Below are positions 1-7,896 of a DNA stretch of 64,000 nt, in pieces. The position numbers and the translations under genes are program-made. The stretch is from Lysobacter solisilvae (lineage in GTDB: Bacteria; Pseudomonadota; Gammaproteobacteria; Xanthomonadales; Xanthomonadaceae): assembly GCF_016613535.2 (NCBI RefSeq), contig NZ_CP071518.1, forward strand, positions 124,001-188,000, written 5' to 3'. Each line of letters begins with the position of its first letter. Position 1 is the stretch's first letter. The notes beneath the pieces are model-generated. The model did no database searches and was not told where the DNA came from. It worked only from the letters and a program-made list of their open reading frames with translations.

Positions 1-626
1 AGCAGCAGGTGATGGTTCACCACCACCACGTCCGCCGCCTGCGCGCGCTGGCGCGCCTGCACGACGAAGCAGTCGCCGAACAGCGGGCACTCGCTGCCCA
101 GGCAGTTGTCGGTGGTGGAGGTCACCATCGCCAGCAGCGGCGAATCCTCGGGCAGCGCTTCCAGTTCGGACAGGTCGCCCATGCGGGTGCGGCCGCTCCA
201 GGCCACGATGCGCTGGAACTGGGCGATCTGCTCGCGGTTGGCGAACTTCGGCTCGCCCTTGGCCTGGTTGAGACGATACAGGCACAGGTAGTTGGCGCGG
301 CCCTTGAGCAACGCGGTTTTCAGGCCACGGCCCAGCGCGTCGCGCACGCGCGGCAGGTCGCGGTGGAACAGCTGGTCCTGCAGCGCGCGCGTGCCGGTCG
401 AGACGATGGTCTTCAACCCCGACAGCAGCGCCGGCACGAGGTAGGCGAAGGTCTTGCCGGTGCCGGTGCCGGCTTCGGCGATGAGCGTGCCGCGGGTCTC
501 GAAGGCATCGGCGATCGCCGCCGACAGGTCCTGCTGGGCGGGGCGCGGGGCGAAGGCGTCGATGTTGCGCGCCAGGTCCCCGCCCTCGCTCAGCGCGGCG
601 CGGCTGGCATCGGCTAATCGTCCCAT
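1..626 (-). CDS. DinG/YoaA-family ATP-dependent DNA helicase, 3' end cut by window edge
   Basis: Only the N-terminal 208 codons lie in the window; the start is the ATG at 626 and the frame runs open off position 1. The protein has a Walker A motif, AGTGTGKT, near residue 53. A cluster of cysteines follows, at YLCLYRL and then CLGSEC with one more Cys eight residues on, as in the iron-sulfur domain of XPD-like helicases. This architecture belongs to the DinG/YoaA superfamily 2 helicases, which unwind damaged or forked DNA in the cytoplasm. The start lies 7 bp after the stop of the lipoprotein gene, so it is probably the last gene of the mrcB operon. YoaA is favoured over DinG from the compact N-terminus, but the missing C-terminal part would be needed to decide. 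Confidence 0.85.
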   Translation of the reverse strand, partial: MGRLADASRAALSEGGDLARNIDAFAPRPAQQDLSAAIADAFETRGTLIAEAGTGTGKTFAYLVPALLSGLKTIVSTGTRALQDQLFHRDLPRVRDALGRGLKTALLKGRANYLCLYRLNQAKGEPKFANREQIAQFQRIVAWSGRTRMGDLSELEALPEDSPLLAMVTSTTDNCLGSECPLFGDCFVVQARQRAQAADVVVVNHHLL

Positions 627-633
627 CGAAGGT

Positions 634-1212
634 TCAGTACCGCTGCGGCGCGGCGACGGTACAGGCCTCGCGCTGCGCGCGCGCCTGCCTCACCTGCGCG
701 GCGGCCTCGCCCACGCGCGCGGTGGCCTGCGCTTCGGACTCGCCGCGACGGATCACGCGGTCGTTGGCGCGCAGCAGCGCGGTCTGCAGCAGCGTTTCCC
801 AATGCCGGCGGCACAGCGGACCGGCCGCCGAGCCCAGCGCGATGGCCTGGCGCGCGAAGCCTTCCGCGCCCGGTGCATCGCGCAGGAGCAGTGCGACCTC
901 GGCGCGGTCCTGCAGGAGCGCGGGATCCTGCGCCTGCAGCGCGATGGCGCGGTCGAGCAGGTCGGCCGCGCCGCGGTACATGCGCTTGCCTTCCAGTTGC
1001 GCGGCCTGCTGGCGCAGGTCCTCGACCTTGGGATCACGCAGCGGCTGCACTTCCAGTTCGCCGCCCGTGGCCTGGCCGGCGGCACGCACGGTGGCGGCCA
1101 GCGCGACGCCGTCGAATGCGGCGGCGGGCGGCGTGGGCGCGGGCGCACTCGCGCAGGCAGCCAGCGCGAGGGCGGCGGCGAGCGGTATCAGCAGGGACAG
1201 GGTCGGTCGCAT
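634..1212 (-). CDS. Outer-membrane lipoprotein with TPR-like helices, probable PBP1b activator (LpoP-like)
   Basis: A 192-residue protein begins at the ATG at 1212; an in-frame ATG at 1245 would overlap the mrcB stop and precede a poorer signal peptide. The signal peptide ends in the lipobox LAAC (LALAACASAP), so the mature protein should be lipidated on Cys. The rest is alpha-helical, with a TPR-like stretch around RMYRGAADLLDRAIALQAQ and a Cys-containing C-terminal half. It follows mrcB by 29 bp. In Pseudomonas aeruginosa the TPR lipoprotein LpoP is encoded beside the PBP1b gene and activates that enzyme. Position, size, lipobox and TPR fold all fit, so an LpoP role is inferred. The sequence itself does not prove the interaction. 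Confidence 0.75.
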   Translation of the reverse strand: MRPTLSLLIPLAAALALAACASAPAPTPPAAAFDGVALAATVRAAGQATGGELEVQPLRDPKVEDLRQQAAQLEGKRMYRGAADLLDRAIALQAQDPALLQDRAEVALLLRDAPGAEGFARQAIALGSAAGPLCRRHWETLLQTALLRANDRVIRRGESEAQATARVGEAAAQVRQARAQREACTVAAPQRY

Positions 1213-1241
1213 GGGGATCGTTTGTTCCAGGGTCCGGCGCA

Positions 1242-3641
1242 TCACGGCTCCGGCGGCGGCGGTGGCGGCGGCGCCTGGGCGTCGTCGTCATCGTCGTCGT
1301 CGCCCAGCCCGAACCAGTCGCGCCAGCTGCGGCGCTCCTCTTCACCCTCGACAGGCTCGGCGACGGGGCACGGGCCATACGCGGGCGCAAAGCCCTTCAC
1401 GAATGCGAAGCGGCGCGCACCGCCGCAACTGGCGTCGGTGCTGTGGGTGTTGATGACCCACTGCCAGTCGATGCCTTCGTCGCCGACCTTCAACGGCGCA
1501 CTGGGCAGGCGGGCGAAGATCGAGGACCACACGCGCATCGCACCGGTGGCGCCGTACAGGCCGGTTTCCTTGTTCTGGTCGTTGCCGACCCACACCACGG
1601 CGAGGTGGTCGCCAGTCCAGCCGGCATACCAGCTGTCGCGGCCGTCATTGCTGGTGCCGGTCTTGCCGGCCGAGTTCAGCCGGCCCAGGCCGTCGCGCAT
1701 CAGCGGCGACGCCGTGCCGCTGGTGACCGTGTGCTGGCCCGCCAGCGTGATCAGGCGCGCGGCGATCGCATCGCCTTCCTGTGCCGGCGCCGGCGCGGTG
1801 TCGTAGCGCTTCAGGGCCCGGCCGTTGGCGCCGAGCACGCCGCGCACGGCATGCAGCGGCTGGATCTCGCCGCCGCTGGCCAGGAACTGGTACAGCTGCG
1901 CCATCGCGTACGGGCTCTGGTCGACGGCGCCCAGGATCAGCGAGGGCCGCGGCTCGGCCTGGATGCCCGCCAGCGTGTGGATCAGGTCGGCGATGCGCTC
2001 GGGCGCCACCTGCATGCCCACGCGCACGGTGGCCTGGTTGTAGGACATGGCCAGGGCATCGATCAGGCGCACCGTGCCGTGGCTGCGGCCGTCGGAATTG
2101 CCCGGGTTCCAGCGCTTGCCGCGGCCCAAGTCCACCGATACGGGCGAGTCGTCGACGTAGCTGGCCAGCGAGAAGCGTTCCGGCGTGGCCAGCGCGAGCA
2201 TGTACACGAAGGGCTTGAGCAGCGAGCCGACCGGCCGCTGCGCTTCCACCGCGCGGTTGAAGCCGTGCTCGGTGTGGTGGCGGCTGCCGACCACGGCCAG
2301 CACCTCGCCGTTGTGCACGTCGGTGAGCACCAGGCCGGTCTGCAGGGGCGGACGGCGCTTGCTGTCCAGGCTCTTGAGCGTGCGGGTGACCGCACCCTCG
2401 GCCAGCGCCTGCGCCGAAGGCGACATCGCGGTCATCACGCTCAGGCCGGCGGAGATCAGTTCATCGGACGGGTAGTCGCGCGCCAGCTGGCGCCGCACCA
2501 GGTCGATGTAGGCCGGGAAGCGGTTGGGCGCCAGCGTGCCCGCTTCCTTCGTCACCCCGAGCGGCGCCTTGAGCGCGGTCTGGTACTGGGCGTCGTCGAT
2601 CAGCTGGGTCTCGTGGAACTCGCCGAGCGCGAAATCGCGGCGTGCGCGCGCGGCCTCGGGATTGCGGCGCGGATCGTAGGCCGACGGCCCCTTGACGATG
2701 CCCACCAGCAGCGCGATCTGCTCGGGCTTGAGGTCGGCCAGGTCGCGGCCGAAATAGAACTCGGAGGCCGCGGCCACGCCATGGATCGCCTGCGATCCGC
2801 GCTGGCCCATGTACACCTGGTTGAGATAGGCCTCCAGGATGTCGCGCTTCTCGTAGCGCGCGTCGATGATCAGGGCGTAGAGGATCTCCTTGCCCTTGCG
2901 GCGCAGCGTCTGCTCCTTGCCGATGCCGAGCAGGCCGCTGCGGGCCAGCTGCTGGGTCAGCGTGCTGGCGCCCTGGCGCCTGCCGGTGGCGCTCTTGAAC
3001 GCCGCGCGGATCATGCCGGTGAAGTCGATGCCGATGTGGCTGTTGAAGTCGCGGTCCTCGACCGCCTGCAGGCCGGTGACCAGCAGCTCGGGGACTTCCT
3101 CGATGCGGACCAGGCGGCGTTCTTCCTGCTTCTGGCCGTACAGGCTCGCGATGCGCGCCGGGTCCAGGCGAGCCGCCTTGAGCGCCTGCTTCTGCCCGGC
3201 CTCGCGCACGTTGGCCACCCGCCCGCCCGACAGCGAGACCTCGAGCCGGCGCGCACGCACGGCGCCGTCGACATCGTTGAAGCCGCGGCTGGAGATGCGC
3301 CAGCGCCCGCCATCGCGCTTGTAGCTTCCCACCCGGCTGCCGTCGCCTTCGTGGTAACCGGCGGCGTCGAGTTCGGTCTTGAGCGTGCCCGCGTCCATGG
3401 CCAGGCCGGGCCGCAGCTCGAGCGGCCGCGCGTAGACACGGGTGGGGACCTGCCACTGCAGGCGTCCGAACCGCTCGGACACCTCGTGGTTGAGATAGAG
3501 CATGTAGGGGATCAGGAATCCCAGGCCCAGGCCCAGCGCGGCCAGTGTCCAGGTCACCAGCCGGCGCTTCCACTGGCCGCTGGTGGACTCGCCGTCCTGG
3601 TCGCTGTCGTCTTCGTCGTAGTCGATGGGGGTTCTGGGCAT
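1242..3641 (-). CDS. mrcB: Bifunctional penicillin-binding protein 1B (class A PBP)
   Basis: This 799-residue inner-membrane protein polymerises and cross-links peptidoglycan. After an acidic cytoplasmic N-terminus a single membrane anchor spans roughly residues 28-50. A UB2H-like region follows, then a GT51 transglycosylase domain with the catalytic-glutamate motif VEDRDF and GASTLTQQLARS. The transpeptidase domain has the active-site serine in GSLLKPFVY, SYN, and the KTGTSND box. The start at 3641 (MPRTPIDYDE) is preferred because a longer open frame reaching 4010 encodes an arginine/proline-rich N-terminus unlike any PBP. The C-terminus is unusual: seven aspartates, a short AQA, then seven prolines. 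It heads an operon with the LpoP-like lipoprotein and a helicase. Confidence 0.95.
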   Translation of the reverse strand: MPRTPIDYDEDDSDQDGESTSGQWKRRLVTWTLAALGLGLGFLIPYMLYLNHEVSERFGRLQWQVPTRVYARPLELRPGLAMDAGTLKTELDAAGYHEGDGSRVGSYKRDGGRWRISSRGFNDVDGAVRARRLEVSLSGGRVANVREAGQKQALKAARLDPARIASLYGQKQEERRLVRIEEVPELLVTGLQAVEDRDFNSHIGIDFTGMIRAAFKSATGRRQGASTLTQQLARSGLLGIGKEQTLRRKGKEILYALIIDARYEKRDILEAYLNQVYMGQRGSQAIHGVAAASEFYFGRDLADLKPEQIALLVGIVKGPSAYDPRRNPEAARARRDFALGEFHETQLIDDAQYQTALKAPLGVTKEAGTLAPNRFPAYIDLVRRQLARDYPSDELISAGLSVMTAMSPSAQALAEGAVTRTLKSLDSKRRPPLQTGLVLTDVHNGEVLAVVGSRHHTEHGFNRAVEAQRPVGSLLKPFVYMLALATPERFSLASYVDDSPVSVDLGRGKRWNPGNSDGRSHGTVRLIDALAMSYNQATVRVGMQVAPERIADLIHTLAGIQAEPRPSLILGAVDQSPYAMAQLYQFLASGGEIQPLHAVRGVLGANGRALKRYDTAPAPAQEGDAIAARLITLAGQHTVTSGTASPLMRDGLGRLNSAGKTGTSNDGRDSWYAGWTGDHLAVVWVGNDQNKETGLYGATGAMRVWSSIFARLPSAPLKVGDEGIDWQWVINTHSTDASCGGARRFAFVKGFAPAYGPCPVAEPVEGEEERRSWRDWFGLGDDDDDDDAQAPPPPPPPEP

Positions 3642-4056
3642 TGGGCGATATCGGGCCGGTCGGCGGAAGCGGAAGGACGCAGGGGGAATGCGACGAGGGG
3701 TGCAGCGGTGGATCGGTGAAGCCTGACGCGGTCGCGCAGGCACGTCGCGGGGACAGGCCGACGCGCAGGGCCCGGTAGGCCATCGGCCGCCCGGGTGACA
3801 CAATGACGGCCGTCGACCCGGGCCCGCCGAGTCTAGCGCAGCGGGCCGGGGCCTCCCTGAGCCGTCCATCCCGGTATTCCGCCGTACCCGACCCGGGTGC
3901 GCGACCCGCAAGCGGCACGCGCGACGATGGCCGGGGCGGCTTACCGCACGCGGCCGATTGTTCCATGCTGGCGACGTCGGACGGACGCCCGGGGCGCCGG
4001 CCCCGTTCACGCTTCATTCCACGAAATTGCGGCAGGAGTTGCATGCAGGCTGATCG
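3642..4056. other. Non-coding gap between divergent mrcB and glycosyltransferase genes
   Basis: This 415-bp stretch should hold the promoters of mrcB (leftward) and of the glycosyltransferase gene (rightward). Several frames are open only because the DNA is GC-rich; none gives a recognisable protein. No clear promoter hexamers, terminator or repeat could be identified by eye. The AGGAG at 4034-4038 is too far from the ATG at 4057 to be an ideal ribosome-binding site. Confidence 0.5.
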
Positions 4057-6177
4057 ATGCGCATGAGCTGGACCGACCTGCGGTTCGTGCTCAACCGGGG
4101 CGCCGGCCTGGTCCGGCGCGGCCTGACCAGCCTGCGCACGCGCGGCCTGCACGCCACGTGGGCGCGCGTGACGCGCCAGTTCCGGCGCGTGCCGACGGCG
4201 CAGCGCGCCGCGCTGGAACTGCCCACGGCGCGGCCTTTCGAACCGTTCACCCTGCCCTGCAGCCACACGCCCCGGGCGAGCATCGTCATTCCGGTGTTCA
4301 ACCAGTTCGCGCACACGCTGGCCTGCCTGCGCGCGATCGCGGCGCACCCTCCGCGCGCGGAGATGGAAGTGATCGTCGTCGACGACGGCTCCCGCGACGA
4401 CACCGTGTCCTGCCTGTCGCAGGTGGCCGGGCTGCGCCTGCACGTGCGCGCGGCCAACGGCGGCTTCATCGCGGCCTGCAACGACGGCGCCGGCCTTGCG
4501 CGCGGGCAGTACGTGGTGTTCCTCAACAACGACACGATTCCGCAGGCCGGCTGGCTCGATGCGCTGCTGCAGACCTTCGACGACCATCCGGGCACCGGCC
4601 TGGTCGGCGCGCAGCTGCTGTATCCGGACGGACGCCTGCAGGAAGCCGGTGGCGTCGTGTTCAACGACGGCAGCGCGTGGAACTACGGCCGGCTGGAGTC
4701 ACCGCTGGATCCCCGCCATGCCTGCGTGCGCGAGGCCGACTACTGCTCGGGCGCGGCCATCGCCATCGCACGCGACCTCTTCGCGCAACTGGGCGGTTTC
4801 GACACCCGCTACGCACCGGCCTACTACGAGGACACCGACCTCGCCTTCGCCGTGCGCGCCGCCGGCCTGCGCGTGCTGTACCAGCCGGCCGCGAGCGTGG
4901 TGCACCTGGAAGGCGCGACCGGCGGCACCGACACCAGCACCGGCCCCAAGGCCGCGCAGGTGCGCAACCAGCAGGTGTTCGCCGCGAAGTGGCAGGCGGT
5001 GCTGCAACGGCACCTGCCGCCGGGCGATCCGCACGCGGCCGCCTTCGGGCACGGCCAGCGGCCGACGGTGCTGGTGGTGGACGTGCTCACGCCGCAGCCG
5101 GACCGCGATTCGGGATCGCTGCGCCTGGTCAACCTGATGCGCCTGCTGCGCGAGGAAGGGGCGCACGTCGTGTTCCTCCCCGCCGATCTCGCGCATGACG
5201 GCCCGTACACGGTGGGCCTGCAGCAGCTGGGCGTCGAGGCCTGGCACGCGCCGTTCGCGCCGCGCGTGACCGCGTGGCTGGCGCAGCACGGCCATCGCTT
5301 CGACGCCGCGATCGTGTGCCGCCACTACGTGGCCCGCGATTTCCTGCCCGTGCTGCGAGCGCACGCGCCGCGCGCGACCCTGGTGTTCGACACCGTCGAC
5401 CTGCACTACCTGCGCGAACGCCGCGGCGCGCAGCTGGCCGGCGACGCCGCGCTGGCCCGCACGGCCGAACGGACCCGCACGCTGGAACTGGGCGTGGTGG
5501 CCGACAGCGACATGACGTGGGTGGTGAGCGAGGTCGAGCGCGAGCTGCTGGCCACCGACGCCCCGCAGGCCCGCGTGCAGGTGCTGTCCAACCTGCACCG
5601 GGTGGCCGGCCCCGGCGCGCCCTTCGATCAGCGCCGCGACCTGGTCTTCGTGGGTGGCTTCCGCCATCCGCCGAACGTCGATGCAGTGACGTGGTTCGTG
5701 CGCGAGGTGTTCCCGCTTGTGCGCGCCCGACTGCCCGAGGTGGTGTTCCACTGCATCGGCGGCGACGTCCCGCCAGCCATCGCCGCGCTGGCCGCGCATG
5801 AGGGCGTGCGCGTGCACGGGCACGTGGCGGACATCACGCCCTACATGACCGGGGCGCGCGTGGCGCTGGCGCCGCTGCGCTATGGCGCGGGGGTGAAGGG
5901 GAAGATCAACCTGAGCATGGCCCACGGGCAGCCGGTGGTCGCCACCAGTTGCGCGGTGGAAGGCATGCACCTGCGTGCGGGCGAGGACGTCCTGGTGGCC
6001 GATGACGCGGCGGAATTCGCCGACGCCGTCGTGCGCGCCTATCGCGACCCAGCGCTGTGGGCGCAGCTGGCTGCGCAGGGCCTGCGCAACGTGGAAGCGC
6101 ACTTCTCACTCGACGCCGGTCGCGCCGTGGTGCGCGAACTGGTCGCCCGCGCCGCCGCGGGGCGCGCCGCGCGCTGA
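4057..6177 (+). CDS. Two-domain glycosyltransferase (GT2 plus GT4-like)
   Basis: This 706-residue cytoplasmic protein joins two glycosyltransferase folds. The N-terminal half is a GT-A family 2 enzyme, with SIVIPVFNQ, the nucleotide-binding VVDDGSRDDT, NNDTIP and YYEDTDLAFAVRAAG. The C-terminal half (from about residue 330) begins PTVLVVDVLTPQPDRDSG and ends in a GT-B/GT4-like donor site, with VFVGGF and later GQPVVATSCAVEGM. Such fusions are found in O-antigen and exopolysaccharide assembly, where two sugars are added by one polypeptide. No other polysaccharide gene is adjacent, so the product is unknown. A second ATG at 4063 is an equally possible start. The gene is convergent with the next one, 15 bp away. 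Confidence 0.85.
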   Translation: MRMSWTDLRFVLNRGAGLVRRGLTSLRTRGLHATWARVTRQFRRVPTAQRAALELPTARPFEPFTLPCSHTPRASIVIPVFNQFAHTLACLRAIAAHPPRAEMEVIVVDDGSRDDTVSCLSQVAGLRLHVRAANGGFIAACNDGAGLARGQYVVFLNNDTIPQAGWLDALLQTFDDHPGTGLVGAQLLYPDGRLQEAGGVVFNDGSAWNYGRLESPLDPRHACVREADYCSGAAIAIARDLFAQLGGFDTRYAPAYYEDTDLAFAVRAAGLRVLYQPAASVVHLEGATGGTDTSTGPKAAQVRNQQVFAAKWQAVLQRHLPPGDPHAAAFGHGQRPTVLVVDVLTPQPDRDSGSLRLVNLMRLLREEGAHVVFLPADLAHDGPYTVGLQQLGVEAWHAPFAPRVTAWLAQHGHRFDAAIVCRHYVARDFLPVLRAHAPRATLVFDTVDLHYLRERRGAQLAGDAALARTAERTRTLELGVVADSDMTWVVSEVERELLATDAPQARVQVLSNLHRVAGPGAPFDQRRDLVFVGGFRHPPNVDAVTWFVREVFPLVRARLPEVVFHCIGGDVPPAIAALAAHEGVRVHGHVADITPYMTGARVALAPLRYGAGVKGKINLSMAHGQPVVATSCAVEGMHLRAGEDVLVADDAAEFADAVVRAYRDPALWAQLAAQGLRNVEAHFSLDAGRAVVRELVARAAAGRAAR

Positions 6178-6192
6178 CGGCGCGGCGCCGGA

Positions 6193-7866
6193 TCAGGGAT
6201 CCGACACCCGCCCCTGCGCCAGCGTCGCCGCGCGCACGCGCTGGGCGAGCGGTTCCAGATCGGCGCTGCGCGGATCCAGCTTGCGCGCCAGGGCGAGCGC
6301 CTCCTGCGCTTCGACCAGTTCGCCGGCACCCAGGCGTTCATTGCCCCGCGCGATCCAGCGCCGGGCCAGCTCGCGCCGGCCTTCGCGCACGGCACCGGTG
6401 TTGCCTTCCAGCGCGCGTCGCGCGTCAAGGCACGCGCCGGCGCGGATCAGCCGGTTGCCGCTCAGGGCATCGTCGAAGCATTCGGCGGCCGCGGGCACCA
6501 GCCGCGCCATGGCGCCGCGCACGCGCGGGTCGTCGGGCGCGAGCGCGTTGGCGGCGCGCAGGCGGTCGAAGGCGCTGTCGCCCGGCGGCGTCAGCAGGTC
6601 GCCGCGCTGCTGCGCGCGCGCGGCGGCCTCGAGCAGTTCGCCCACGCGCCGGTTGCGCTGCGCGGTGGCCGGCGCGGCTGCCAATGAACGCTGCGCCTGG
6701 CGCGCGCGCGCCAGATGCTGTTGTGCCTGGGCGACGGCCGGCACTTCGTCGTCGAGCGCCGCGGTTGCGGCCTGCGCCCGGCGCAGTTCCTGCAGCGCGG
6801 ACGGGAAGCGGAAGTCGGCGGCGTGGCGTTCGCTGGCCTGGGCGTGGCGGGTGGCCACCGCGACCAGGCCACGGCGCGCGGTCTGGTCGTCGGGATCCAG
6901 TTGCCGCAGCGCGTCGAATCCGCGGCGCGCCGCCGCCAGCTGCCCGGCTTCCAGCGCCGCCTGCGCGCGCGTGCGCTCGCGTTCGGCCACCCGGGCGCGG
7001 TGCTCCAGCGCATCGGGCAGGCCGACATGGCCCGGATCGGCGGATTGCACGCGGCCGATGATCGCGGCGGCGCGGGTGAACTGGCCGGCATCCAGGGCGT
7101 TCATCGCCTGCTGCAACAGGTCGGCCAGCGTGTCCTCGCGCCCCTCGAGCGCCTGCAGCCGGTCCGGCTGCAGTTCCAGCACCCGCAGGTACAGCGGCAG
7201 TGCGGCGGCGGGACCATCGTCCAGATGACCGGCCGCGCGGGCCGCCGCGGCGTCGGCGATCAGTGCGTCCAGTCCGCCCGCATCGGCCTGCGCGGCACGC
7301 AGTTGCTCGGACAGCGCGAGGATCTGCGCGCGCGGCATCGCCAGCTCCGCCGCCAGCGCAAGCAACTGCCGCGCCTGCGCGTACTGCTGCCGGGCGGCCG
7401 CGGCGCGGGCCTGGGCCAACGCCGCCTGGCCGACGCGATTGAGCCCGGCGCGCGCGTCGCTGCGGTCGGGATCCAAGGCCAGGGCCGCTTCATAGAGTTC
7501 GCGCGCGCCCGTGCCGTCGGCGGCCGTGAGGCGGCCGGCCGACAGTGCGCGCGCCGCCTGCTGGTGCAGGGCCTGCGCCCGCGTCTGCGGCCACAGCCGC
7601 TCCGACAAGGGCTGGCGGAGCGCGAACAGCAGCACGAGCAGCAGTCCAGCGGCCAGGCCGATCGGCAGCCAGGGTAGTCGCGAAACCAGGCGGCCGCGCA
7701 GATAGCGCCAGCCGGGCGCGCGACGCAGGACCGCGGCGACGTCATGCCGCCACGCGTGGGCGGCGCCTGGACCGGCAGCGCGCGGAGCCGACCGCGGCGC
7801 GGGACGCGTGGCCGTGGTCCGCGTCGGGCCGGGTCGGGTGTCCTGTGGATCCATCGCGGCCAGCAT
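6193..7866 (-). CDS. Membrane-anchored protein with TPR-like helical repeats, function unknown
   Basis: I do not recognise this 557-residue protein. A proline- and arginine-rich cytoplasmic N-terminus of about 65 residues precedes one hydrophobic segment (LPWLPIGLAAGLLLVLLFAL, about residues 64-83). The rest is predicted to be periplasmic and is alanine-rich, with repeated 34-residue-like helical units such as AREL/YEAALALDPDRSDARAGL and FDALRQLDPDDQTARRGLVA, typical of TPR arrays. A start at 7854 (MDPQDTRPG) is also plausible. It is transcribed in the same direction as relA, 30 bp downstream of it, and may share its transcript. A scaffold or protein-interaction role is a guess from the fold only. 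Confidence 0.7.
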   Translation of the reverse strand: MLAAMDPQDTRPGPTRTTATRPAPRSAPRAAGPGAAHAWRHDVAAVLRRAPGWRYLRGRLVSRLPWLPIGLAAGLLLVLLFALRQPLSERLWPQTRAQALHQQAARALSAGRLTAADGTGARELYEAALALDPDRSDARAGLNRVGQAALAQARAAAARQQYAQARQLLALAAELAMPRAQILALSEQLRAAQADAGGLDALIADAAAARAAGHLDDGPAAALPLYLRVLELQPDRLQALEGREDTLADLLQQAMNALDAGQFTRAAAIIGRVQSADPGHVGLPDALEHRARVAERERTRAQAALEAGQLAAARRGFDALRQLDPDDQTARRGLVAVATRHAQASERHAADFRFPSALQELRRAQAATAALDDEVPAVAQAQQHLARARQAQRSLAAAPATAQRNRRVGELLEAAARAQQRGDLLTPPGDSAFDRLRAANALAPDDPRVRGAMARLVPAAAECFDDALSGNRLIRAGACLDARRALEGNTGAVREGRRELARRWIARGNERLGAGELVEAQEALALARKLDPRSADLEPLAQRVRAATLAQGRVSDP

Positions 7867-7896
7867 ACCGCCGCGGCGATGACCGCACCGTGGCCG

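Noticed and set aside
3642..4010. N-terminal extension of mrcB
   Set aside because: The extension is Arg/Pro-rich and unlike PBP1b; the start at 3641 gives the normal N-terminus.
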